From positions 1 through 64,000 of the forward strand of contig JADFXU010000002.1 of assembly GCA_015233365.1 (NCBI GenBank): a DNA stretch of 64,000 bases. Direction: 5' to 3'. The notes beneath the pieces are model-generated. The model worked only from the letters and a program-made list of their open reading frames with translations, did no database searches and was not told the origin of the DNA. This stretch comes from Nitrospirota bacterium (GTDB lineage Bacteria; Nitrospirota; Thermodesulfovibrionia; Thermodesulfovibrionales; Dissulfurispiraceae). Position 1 is the stretch's first letter. Every line of letters starts with the position of its first letter. The position numbers were made by a program, and so were the translations under genes. This document shows, one piece after another, positions 1 through 7,156 of this stretch.

Positions 1-2584
1 CCTGCAATCGCTTTTTAGCCTCATCTGTGAGGCTGTCTTCGCCCGGTATCAGGAAATACGCGTAGGCCTGGACATTGCCTCTTCCCACCCGTCCCCTGAG
101 CTGATAAAGATCAGCCAGCCCGAAGGTATCCGCCCTGTCTATGATAATGGTGTTGGCAACGGGGATATCGAGGCCCGAGCCTATAATTGAACTGCAAACA
201 AGGGTAGTTACGTCGCCGTTCAGGAAGCGCAGCATTATTTTTTCGAGTTGGACTTCAGGCATTTGTCCGTGTGCTATGGCCAACCGGGCCTCAGGCACCA
301 GCCTTCGCACATACTCAGCCATTTTTTCTATGTCCCGCACCCTGTTGTGAACGAAAAAGACCTGGCCGTCCCTTTTCAGCTCTCTTTCGACCGCCTCCTT
401 TATTGTTTTGTCATTAAAGGGAGTGACAATGCTCCTCACCGCAAGTCTTTCTTCAGGCGGTGTCTCAATAGTGGCGATTTCTCTGATGCCTGACAATGAC
501 ATATGCAGTGTCCTTGGAATGGGTGTCGCAGTGAGCGTAAGGATATCGACACCCTTCTTTAATTCTTTAAGACGCTCCTTCTGGGCAACCCCAAAACGGT
601 GCTCTTCGTCAATAATCAGCAGCCCGATGTCAGGAAACCGGATATCCTTGTTCAGGAGCATATGCGTACCGATAATAATATCTGTTTCACCATCAGCCAG
701 GGCTTTGACCGATTGCCGTATCTGTTCCTTGTTTTTAAACCTGCTCAGGTAGTCGATTTTCACCGGAAATCCTGAAAAGCGCATTTTAAAAGTCCTGTAG
801 TGCTGTTCGGCCAGCAATGTCGTAGGCACAAGGACAACTACCTGTTTGCCGTCGAACAGGGCCCTGAAAGCGGCCTTTATCGCAACCTCGGTTTTGCCGT
901 AACCTACATCGCCGCAAAGCAGCATGTCCATTGGGGTTTCCGAATGCATGTGTTTTTGAATCTCCTCAAATGCCTTTATCTGGTCGGGCGTCTCATCATA
1001 TGGAAAGAAATCATCAAACTCCCTGTGCAGGGAGGTGTCTTCACTGAAAACGAAGCCACGGGAAATCTTTCTCTCGGCATAAAGCCTGACCAGTTTGTCG
1101 GCCATTTCCTGGATTCTTTCTTTGATCCGGCGTTTTGTTTTTTGCCATTTCTTGCTTCCAAGCCTCTCTATGGCAGGCGTGTGCCCTTCACCGGCGCTGT
1201 ACTTTTGGAGTTTATCAATGCTGTAAAAAGGAATATATAACCGGTCGCCGTGAGCATACTCCAGGGTTATCATGTCCTCTTCGTAGCTGCCGGTCTTTTG
1301 TCGCTGAAGTCCTGTGAACCTTCCTATGCCGTGGTCCTTATGTACTACGAGATCACCTGCCTTGAGATCGTCGATCGTGAAAAGAAGCCTGGAAGCTTTC
1401 GATCGCTTAATGGATCTGTAAGCAGGCCGTTCGCCGAAAAGTTCCCTGTCAGTCAGGATGAGTGCATTTTGTATCCGAACACCGGATGAAAGTGTACCGG
1501 TTATGATGCTGACGCCGCCCTCGTAAGATTCGAGGTCTTTGTTACTGAGAATCGGAGCTATTACTCCCCCGTCGAACAAGATATCTTTGAGACGTTCAGC
1601 CTGGGCCCGCGAGGGGAGCACCATCAGGATATTGGAACCGGCCGATTTGATGGCCGAAGGTATATCACTAAGTTCTTTGCGTTCTTCGGTTAAAATCCCC
1701 ATGCCTTTGACAGATTGTTCCATGGCATCGATTCCTTCTCCGGAAAAGGGCAGGTGGGATACAGTATAAAGCCGGCAAGCCGGCAAGGCGGGCAGCTGGT
1801 CAGGTTGAAGTGCGCCTTCGATAAGGAATACCTCAGGATTTTCAACAGCTGCCAGTTCATGGATTATGGTGCCGCCCGGATCATCCTCGCTAGCCGGAAG
1901 AATCGACAATCCCTGGACTTCCCTCACTGAACGCTGCGTTTCTATATCGAAAGCGCGAATCATTTCTATCTGATCACCGAAAAACTCTATCCTTACCGGC
2001 ATGTCTTCGCCATCCCCCCCAAAGTCTGTGGCTGTTGGGGGACCCCCGGTTGCCTGGCAAGTTGCAGGGTAAATATCGAAAAGCCATTCTCTTTGGCTGT
2101 ATTCTCCTTTTTCTACGACGACACTTGACTTCTTATACCCGAGTCGCACGAGCATAGCGTTCAATGTGTCCCGCCCTATGGATACCCCTCTTCTGAGAGT
2201 AATAACGGAATCCCTTATCGCTGAAAAGGTGAATCCTGTCCCGACAGCCTCCGGAGAAGTGACGATGCCGATGTTTCCCTGAGTGCTCGCAGCCAGAACT
2301 ACTGATGCTCTCCTTCCAATCGATTCAGGGCCAGACGCAGGCGGGAAGAGACTGATTGTCCTGTCAATGCCGGGAAACAGTCGCATGAAAGAAAGAAGGT
2401 CGTTGTAAAGTGCACGGGCGGATTCGGGGGAACCCTCGATTACCACAAACGGGCCGGTATGGCATAAAAGCAATAGCGCAAAATGGGCGACAGAGCAGTT
2501 ATAAAGTCTCCCCTCGCTGCTTTCCGTCAAGTTCTTAAGGAGTTTCGAAGCGTGCTGTATTAAGTTCTGATGCAGATTTGGCAT
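1..2584 (-). CDS. mfd: Transcription-repair coupling factor Mfd (3' end outside window)
   Basis: Mfd is a cytoplasmic ATP-dependent translocase that removes RNA polymerase stalled at lesions and recruits UvrA. About 861 codons are present, reading continuously from ATG at 2584 to the window edge. The family is usually about 1100-1200 residues, so the C-terminal discriminator region is missing. Visible in order: a UvrB-like N-terminal region (PVRIEFFGD), the RNAP-interaction region (DLVVHKDHGIGRF), Walker A as GDVGYGKTEVA, the DEEHRFGV box, TATPIPRTL, and helicase motif VI as LYQLRGRVGRG. A short Gly/Pro-rich insert sits just before PVRIEFFGD (about 2010-2065). A TATAAT-like -10 box lies on the minus strand at 2600-2605, giving a very short leader. 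Confidence 0.96.
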   Translation of the reverse strand, partial: MPNLHQNLIQHASKLLKNLTESSEGRLYNCSVAHFALLLLCHTGPFVVIEGSPESARALYNDLLSFMRLFPGIDRTISLFPPASGPESIGRRASVVLAASTQGNIGIVTSPEAVGTGFTFSAIRDSVITLRRGVSIGRDTLNAMLVRLGYKKSSVVVEKGEYSQREWLFDIYPATCQATGGPPTATDFGGDGEDMPVRIEFFGDQIEMIRAFDIETQRSVREVQGLSILPASEDDPGGTIIHELAAVENPEVFLIEGALQPDQLPALPACRLYTVSHLPFSGEGIDAMEQSVKGMGILTEERKELSDIPSAIKSAGSNILMVLPSRAQAERLKDILFDGGVIAPILSNKDLESYEGGVSIITGTLSSGVRIQNALILTDRELFGERPAYRSIKRSKASRLLFTIDDLKAGDLVVHKDHGIGRFTGLQRQKTGSYEEDMITLEYAHGDRLYIPFYSIDKLQKYSAGEGHTPAIERLGSKKWQKTKRRIKERIQEMADKLVRLYAERKISRGFVFSEDTSLHREFDDFFPYDETPDQIKAFEEIQKHMHSETPMDMLLCGDVGYGKTEVAIKAAFRALFDGKQVVVLVPTTLLAEQHYRTFKMRFSGFPVKIDYLSRFKNKEQIRQSVKALADGETDIIIGTHMLLNKDIRFPDIGLLIIDEEHRFGVAQKERLKELKKGVDILTLTATPIPRTLHMSLSGIREIATIETPPEERLAVRSIVTPFNDKTIKEAVERELKRDGQVFFVHNRVRDIEKMAEYVRRLVPEARLAIAHGQMPEVQLEKIMLRFLNGDVTTLVCSSIIGSGLDIPVANTIIIDRADTFGLADLYQLRGRVGRGNVQAYAYFLIPGEDSLTDEAKKRLQ

Positions 2585-2599
2585 ACCTGATATGATTTA

Positions 2600-2605
2600 A
2601 TTATA
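2600..2605 (-). promoter_or_regulatory. Candidate -10 box for mfd
   Basis: Read on the minus strand this is TATAAT, 15 nt upstream of the mfd ATG. No convincing -35 is seen because that position falls inside the heptamer array at 2613-2645. Inference from sequence only. Confidence 0.4.
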
Positions 2606-2612
2606 CTATAAA

Positions 2613-2746
2613 GCAGGCGAAAGGCTAAGGGCTAAAGGCAAAAGGTTGAAATCAAAACACAGACAGAGGTATATTTGCATTATTAAGTCGTTATCCTTTG
2701 GCCTTTTGCCCTTGGCCTTTAGCCTGCTGTTTTGTCTTTCGCCTGC
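2613..2746. repeat. Heptamer inverted array, GGCTAAA/GGCAAAA words
   Basis: The left arm (2613-2645) is four 7-nt words of the type GGCTAAA or GGCAAAA. The right arm (2695-2746) carries the reverse complements (GCCTTTT, GCCTTTA). About 50 nt separate the arms. The start of the heptaheme cytochrome gene lies between the arms and the right arm is coding. Confidence 0.85.
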
Positions 2747-3332
2747 TGTTATTTTTGCCGCGCAAAAGAGCGACTGTGTCGAATGCCATCGTAAGGTGAC
2801 GCCGGGAATAGTGCAGCAACACCTTCAAGGCAAAATGGCCAAGGCGGGGGTCGATTGTTCTGCATGCCACGGATCAGAGCACAAAAAAGCGGATGACTCG
2901 AAGCTGGCCAGGCTTCCTACCCCCGGGACCTGTGCCGGGTGCCACAAGAAACAGGCTGACCAGTTCAAGTCGGGCAAGCACATCGGCAGGAACGATATGA
3001 ATTCCCCGGAATCCATGCGTTACGGAAATGCACAATGTGATGCCTGCCACAGCAGGCATTTATTCAGTAAACTGGAAGCACAGAATCCAAATGTCTGCCG
3101 CGCCTGTCATGCATTGCAATGGGAAATATGGTCGACATCCAGGCATGGCATAATCTGGCAGATAGAGGGCAAATGGAGCAAGAGGGTTCCTGCCTGCCGG
3201 ACTTGTCATATGCCGGACGGGGACCATTCCGTCATGGTAACCCCCGGCAAAATGGTCCGCACCTGCACAAAGTGCCATGGGGCCGGCTACGTAAAAAAAA
3301 TGTTGGATGTTGAATGCCGGATGTTGAATTAA
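2646..3332 (+). CDS. Secreted heptaheme c-type cytochrome
   Basis: A 228-residue periplasmic electron carrier. Seven CxxCH heme sites are visible: CVECH, CSACH, CAGCH, CDACH, CRACH, CRTCH and CTKCH. Extra histidines (for example in QQHLQGK and SRHG) could be distal ligands. The N-terminus has a basic stretch, then a hydrophobic core of about 20 residues ending in a signal-peptidase-like site before AAQKSD. The first usable in-frame start is TTG at 2646, directly after an AAAGG stretch; no ATG start is available. The hydrophobic core and the last dozen residues are both encoded by heptamer-repeat arms. The spacing of heme sites suggests a NapC/NrfH or hydroxylamine-oxidoreductase-like multiheme protein. 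The exact redox partner cannot be read from the sequence. Confidence 0.85.
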   Translation: MKSKHRQRYICIIKSLSFGLLPLAFSLLFCLSPAVIFAAQKSDCVECHRKVTPGIVQQHLQGKMAKAGVDCSACHGSEHKKADDSKLARLPTPGTCAGCHKKQADQFKSGKHIGRNDMNSPESMRYGNAQCDACHSRHLFSKLEAQNPNVCRACHALQWEIWSTSRHGIIWQIEGKWSKRVPACRTCHMPDGDHSVMVTPGKMVRTCTKCHGAGYVKKMLDVECRMLN

Positions 3333-3381
3333 GGAATAAAATATTTTTTGTTCCCCTTTCAAAATCCAACATCGAACATTT
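3299..3381. repeat. Heptamer inverted array, TGTTGAA words
   Basis: The left arm has four words (TGTTGGA, TGTTGAA, TGCCGGA, TGTTGAA). The right arm has two clear complementary words (ATCCAAC, ATCGAAC). The left arm encodes the cytochrome C-terminus and its stop. The array sits between convergent genes and may act as a terminator. Confidence 0.75.
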
Positions 3382-3390
3382 GTTTGGCTT

Positions 3391-3705
3391 TTATTCCACC
3401 GGAGTAACCACAGCCATTACCACCAGTTTTTCTCCCTTATTCGCCTCAAACCCGTGGGAGACCATGGGGTCGCACAGAATGCATGTCTTTTCATCAGCCT
3501 CTATGCGCTCCTCACCGACGGTAAAGGTGCCTTTTCCCTCGACACAATACATGAGCAGCCTGAGAGGAGCTTTATGGGGTTCGAGCTTCTGCCCTGCGTC
3601 CAGGCACATAAGTGCGACACGCATTTCCGGCTTGTCGGAAACCATCTCGCGTGAAATCTTGTCAGGATAAAATTTAATCAACTTCTTAAGATCGAGCACT
3701 TCCAT
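3391..3705 (-). CDS. Small single-domain cupin protein
   Basis: A 104-residue protein with a cupin double-stranded beta-helix pattern. Motif 1 is degenerate (PHKAPLRLLMYCVEGKG in place of the usual two-His/Glu set). Motif 2 is also partial (CDPMVSHGFEA). One His in each motif plus nearby Cys residues could still bind a metal, but the standard three-His/one-Glu set is not complete. There is no signal peptide, so it is probably cytoplasmic. It stands alone between convergent and co-directional neighbours. Substrate unknown. Confidence 0.8.
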   Translation of the reverse strand: MEVLDLKKLIKFYPDKISREMVSDKPEMRVALMCLDAGQKLEPHKAPLRLLMYCVEGKGTFTVGEERIEADEKTCILCDPMVSHGFEANKGEKLVVMAVVTPVE

Positions 3706-3793
3706 AATATACCCCCTTCTCTAATGTGTAATGCCAAGAGCTAACTCACATTATTTATAAATCCTGCTCGACACCATACCCCATAATGCTATC

Positions 3794-4708
3794 TTACCAC
3801 CATCTCCAGAGAGCAACAATGAATACGATAACAAAGGTAAGCACCAGGTTCATATATGCAAAAACGTAGAAAAGCCGTTGATGAAACGGCATCGGCAGTT
3901 TTTTGGCTGTCAATAAAAGATTTCCTGCAACGGGCATTGCAAGCACCTTTTCTTCACCATGGGGCGCTGTTTTCAGCAGATCGGTCATGTCCTGCCCCGC
4001 ATTATGTTTTCTCAAATGAGAACCGCCCTTCCAAAGCCTGCTCTGTGTCAAATCGTAAACCACACCTTTATAAGCGACATAGGCCGGCCTTCCCTCTTTC
4101 CCGTCAAACGCGGCCAGTTCATCCGGCGTATAAGTGCCGGACGCACTTTTGACAGCCGCTTTCCGCTGCGTGCGCAACCTGGGGCCTATGAAAATGGTCA
4201 CTATGAGCGCACTCAGGAACATAACGGCAAACAGCGCTATTTTGATACTGAGGAGAAGGCCGAACCGCGTTGTATAAAAAGATTGCAACGAAGGCATTCT
4301 GGCGATAGTAAGCAGAATGCCCGTTATGAGAACAACAATCATAGATATCCAGCCGAGCCGCATTTCCCCGCGGGGAAGCCCCTTTACGGCATATGCCGGT
4401 TTCAGAAGCAGGTGGACATAAATGATGGCTCCGAACCAGATTATAGCCGCCATTATGTGGAAATAGCCGATGAACAACCGCACAATTCTCTGCGCCCGGG
4501 TAATCGGCCTGTAATGTTGCTTCGCCTGAAGTTCCTCTAAATACTTCCTGCCCTTTTCAGTGAGAGGTCTTCCCCCTGCCGGGTTAACATGGCATTCAGT
4601 ACACGCAAGTCCCGTTTTCTGCGCAAATTCGGGCGTAGCATACGATAACGACGGAAGAGAGAGACATAAAAAGACGAAAAGAAAGCCGGTAAAAAATATA
4701 TGTTTCAT
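3794..4708 (-). CDS. Membrane c-heme / CopD-like / cytochrome b5-like fusion
   Basis: About 304 residues with three modules. An N-terminal signal peptide is followed by one c-type heme site (ACTECH, about residue 36-41). Three transmembrane helices with two histidines follow (region around YFHIMAAIIWFG), resembling CopD/DUF4149 membrane proteins. A b5-like domain (about 195-265) has VVYDLTQSRLWKGG, a His in RKHNAGQDMT and a second in APHG as the likely heme-iron ligands of bacterial b5-like domains. A final transmembrane helix ends in WRWW. It starts 7 nt after the carbonic anhydrase stop, so the two are probably cotranscribed. GTG at 4711 is an alternative start. Role inferred: membrane electron transfer. 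Confidence 0.75.
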   Translation of the reverse strand: MKHIFFTGFLFVFLCLSLPSLSYATPEFAQKTGLACTECHVNPAGGRPLTEKGRKYLEELQAKQHYRPITRAQRIVRLFIGYFHIMAAIIWFGAIIYVHLLLKPAYAVKGLPRGEMRLGWISMIVVLITGILLTIARMPSLQSFYTTRFGLLLSIKIALFAVMFLSALIVTIFIGPRLRTQRKAAVKSASGTYTPDELAAFDGKEGRPAYVAYKGVVYDLTQSRLWKGGSHLRKHNAGQDMTDLLKTAPHGEEKVLAMPVAGNLLLTAKKLPMPFHQRLFYVFAYMNLVLTFVIVFIVALWRWW

Positions 4709-4714
4709 CACTGT

Positions 4715-5419
4715 TCACTGTTTAATGATTTCGACTTCTCCGCTCTCGTCGTTGTATATGCCGGTAACAATTTGGATTGCCCCTGCACCGACCAGGTTAT
4801 TTACAACAGGGCTTTTCCTGAGCAGGTATTTTCTCTGAATCAGGATGTTTTCCCTGATAGCATTATGGAGGATGTCCTCTTTACTGCCGCCCATTGCAGC
4901 AGCTTTTTTAACAGCCGGTACAATTTTTCTGACCAGCGCCATAATATTATCCTGGCTTATCTCTTTTGTTTCGACCGCAGCCTTAACTACATCGCATTTA
5001 TCATGTCCCAGGATAATGAGAAGCGGGGTGTGGAGTCGTTTGGCTGCGTATTCGATGCTGCCCACTGAGATGGGATCAAGAACGTTACCCGCTGTCCGTA
5101 TTGCGAATATGCTGCCAGGGCCCTGATCGAAAATGATTTCAGGGGCCACCATTGAATCCGAGCAGGCAACCACTATTGCCCACGGATGTTGTTTGAGATT
5201 CTTTGACTGCACGTGACGCCCCGAAGCAAAGCGCTTATTACCGTCGAGAAGCTTGCTTAACGCTTCATAACTATTAAGTTTGATTGGTGTGCCATCGCTT
5301 TTTTGAGCATCCGCAAAGGCAATACCGAAAGTAAGCAGTAAGCAGTAAGCAGTAAGCAGTAAAAGGCGGGGAAACAGCTTATTAATTTTCAGAATAGTAT
5401 TAATTTCATTCTTCACCAT
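4715..5419 (-). CDS. Secreted beta-class carbonic anhydrase, dyad Arg replaced by Met
   Basis: Beta-carbonic anhydrases interconvert CO2 and bicarbonate at a zinc site. A 234-residue protein with an N-terminal signal peptide (hydrophobic LLLLTAYCLLLTFGIAFA) predicts a periplasmic enzyme. Zinc ligands are present as Cys and Asp in ACSDSMVAPE and His and Cys in GHDKC. The usual motif is CSDSR; here Met stands where the arginine of the Asp-Arg dyad should be. The core of the signal peptide is encoded by tandem GTAAGCA heptamers. It is the first gene of a probable two-gene unit with the c/b5 membrane protein. Activity may be altered or lost. Confidence 0.88.
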   Translation of the reverse strand: MVKNEINTILKINKLFPRLLLLTAYCLLLTFGIAFADAQKSDGTPIKLNSYEALSKLLDGNKRFASGRHVQSKNLKQHPWAIVVACSDSMVAPEIIFDQGPGSIFAIRTAGNVLDPISVGSIEYAAKRLHTPLLIILGHDKCDVVKAAVETKEISQDNIMALVRKIVPAVKKAAAMGGSKEDILHNAIRENILIQRKYLLRKSPVVNNLVGAGAIQIVTGIYNDESGEVEIIKQ

Positions 5420-5474
5420 ACGTCCTCCTAATCGGCTATTTCTTGCTTTTTAGCGCCTACTGCTTAGTGCTTAC
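5331..5474. repeat. Heptamer inverted array, GTAAGCA words
   Basis: The left arm (5331-5369) has four perfect GTAAGCA copies plus GTAAAAG. The right arm (5447-5474) reads as GTAAGCA, CTAAGCA, GTAGGCG, CTAAAAA on the opposite strand. The carbonic anhydrase start codon (5419) lies in the spacer and the left arm is coding for its signal peptide. Confidence 0.88.
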
Positions 5475-5934
5475 TTTCTTTACTGTTCAGTATCTTTTCA
5501 ATGATCCCCGTGGTCGACACCCCTGCAACGTATGGCAGGCTGTGCACTTCAGAAACAATATCAGAGCCCACGATGTCCTCTTTATTCCAGTCGCCGCCCT
5601 TCACCAGCACATCCGGTCTGATCGATTTTATAAGTTCGTGCGGGGTATTTTCAGAGAAGAGTGTCACATAATCGACGGCTTCGAGAGATGCGAGGACCTC
5701 TGCTCTATGTGCTTCTTCATTAATAGGCCTTTGAGGTTTCAAACTGCTGACAGAAACATCGGAATTCAGGCCGATGATCAGAATATCTCCAAGTTTCCGG
5801 GCCTCTTTCAAGTAGCGGACGTGTCCAACGTGCAGCAGGTCAAAACAACCGTTGGTGAAGACTGTTTTCTTCCCTTCGGATTTGAGCTTTGTAACGACTT
5901 TCCTGAGTTCATCCCGCGAAAGTATTTTGGACAT
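5464..5934 (-). CDS. hldC: D-glycero-beta-D-manno-heptose 1-phosphate adenylyltransferase
   Basis: Nucleotidyltransferase that makes ADP-heptose for lipopolysaccharide inner core (equivalent to the C-terminal half of E. coli HldE/RfaE). About 156 residues with TNGCFDLLHVGHVRYL (the HxGH nucleotidyl-transfer motif) near residue 30 and the VKGGDWNKE segment near 110. No kinase domain is fused, so a separate HldA-type kinase is expected elsewhere. ATG at 5934 is preferred over the upstream TTG because AGGG lies 7 nt before it. Lies just downstream of rseP. Confidence 0.92.
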   Translation of the reverse strand: MSKILSRDELRKVVTKLKSEGKKTVFTNGCFDLLHVGHVRYLKEARKLGDILIIGLNSDVSVSSLKPQRPINEEAHRAEVLASLEAVDYVTLFSENTPHELIKSIRPDVLVKGGDWNKEDIVGSDIVSEVHSLPYVAGVSTTGIIEKILNSKESKH

Positions 5935-5961
5935 GTTCAACCCTGCAAGCCTTTCTATTTT

Positions 5962-7044
5962 TCACGGCAACGGTTTGCCGCTGAGAATTCTGAAGATGTC
6001 GTTGTACATCGCAAAGATCATCAGCATGACCAGAAGGGAGAGGCCGATACGCTGAGCAATCAGAACGGTCTTTTCGCTCAAAGGTTTCTTTCGTATGGCT
6101 TCGAGGCCCAGGAAGAAGATATGCCCGCCGTCAAGGACCGGGATGGGCAGCAGATTCAATATGCCGAGATTAATGCTTATAATAGCGGCAAAAATGAAAT
6201 AGCTCAGGGCGCCGGCTGTCGCCTGTTTTTCGGCCAGTTGGAATATCAGAATCGGGCCGCCGATAGTTTCAGCGGGAATGATCCTCTGTATGAGTTTTAT
6301 TATTCCGACTACGGTTAAAGATGAGATTTCCCATGTTTTCAGCAATGCGCTCCCGGCAGCGCCTGTCAGGTTTTCTTTGATTATAAACGTGTCTCCCGAC
6401 GGTTTCACGCCTATGAGGCCCAGCTCCCGCTCTTCTCCGAAGAGGTCTTTCATTTTTTTCCTGTCAGGAGTTATTGATACGGTAAGGACCAGGGTATTCC
6501 TTTGTACCGTCAGCACCAGAGGTTTGCCCGGGCTGCCGTGAATTATATCGGTCATCTCGGCCCATTGTTTAACAGGGGAGCCGTTAATAGCCGCAATTCT
6601 GTCCCCTTTTTGCAGCATGGCTTTAGCTGCCGGGGTGTCCGGCATGACCTCTCCAATTGTGGGGAGCAGGGTGGGCACTCCTGCAAGATAAACAAAAAAG
6701 AAAATAATGAGGGCGGTCAGCAGATTGAACAGGGGACCTGCCAGGATAACCAACACTCTCTTATATGCAGGCTGGTAGCGGAATGAGCGCTCCTTCTCGA
6801 AAGCATCCGCATCATCTTTAACATCACCGATGTCCTCTTGTCCGAGCATTTTCACATAGCCTCCGAGAGGCACGGACGAGATCACGTATTCGGTCTCCCC
6901 GAGCTGTTTACCGATGACCCTGGGCCCAAAACCCAGCGAGAACTTGAGGACCTTTATCCCGCTGATTTTTGCAAACAGAAAATGTCCCATTTCATGGATA
7001 AAGATTAGAAAGCCGAACAATAAAATGGCAGATATGATACTCAA
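5962..7044 (-). CDS. rseP: RIP metalloprotease RseP
   Basis: Site-2 intramembrane zinc protease that cleaves anti-sigma factors and signal-peptide remnants. 360 residues. Zinc motif FIHEMGHFLF lies in the first helix, one PDZ domain is centred near residues 115-200, and the C-terminal LLPIPVLDGGH motif supplies the third ligand. A single PDZ fits the shorter RseP/RasP type. The start is TTG at 7044 with AGGGA about 8 nt upstream. Follows dxr in the same direction, the common uppS-cdsA-dxr-rseP order. Confidence 0.95.
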   Translation of the reverse strand: MSIISAILLFGFLIFIHEMGHFLFAKISGIKVLKFSLGFGPRVIGKQLGETEYVISSVPLGGYVKMLGQEDIGDVKDDADAFEKERSFRYQPAYKRVLVILAGPLFNLLTALIIFFFVYLAGVPTLLPTIGEVMPDTPAAKAMLQKGDRIAAINGSPVKQWAEMTDIIHGSPGKPLVLTVQRNTLVLTVSITPDRKKMKDLFGEERELGLIGVKPSGDTFIIKENLTGAAGSALLKTWEISSLTVVGIIKLIQRIIPAETIGGPILIFQLAEKQATAGALSYFIFAAIISINLGILNLLPIPVLDGGHIFFLGLEAIRKKPLSEKTVLIAQRIGLSLLVMLMIFAMYNDIFRILSGKPLP

Positions 7045-7063
7045 CTAATTCCCTCTCTAACTA

Positions 7064-7156
7064 AAATGTTGAATGTTGAATTTTAAATGTTGAATTGTGG
7101 TAAAAAAAGTTATTAGTTTTCCTTAATTCAACATTCAACATTTAAAATTCAACATT
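7064..7156. repeat. Heptamer inverted array, TGTTGAA words
   Basis: Both arms have four words (TGTTGAA, TGTTGAA, TTTTAAA, TGTTGAA and complements) with a spacer of about 28 nt. The right arm overlaps the dxr 3' end and encodes its last residues and stop codon. Confidence 0.9.

Noticed and set aside
3060-3362. 100-residue minus-strand frame opposite the cytochrome
   Set aside because: It is the complement of CxxCH-coding sequence and the repeat arm; no independent support.
5331-5369. CRISPR-like tandem repeat
   Set aside because: The units are 7 nt without spacers and no cas genes are present. It belongs to the heptamer arrays.
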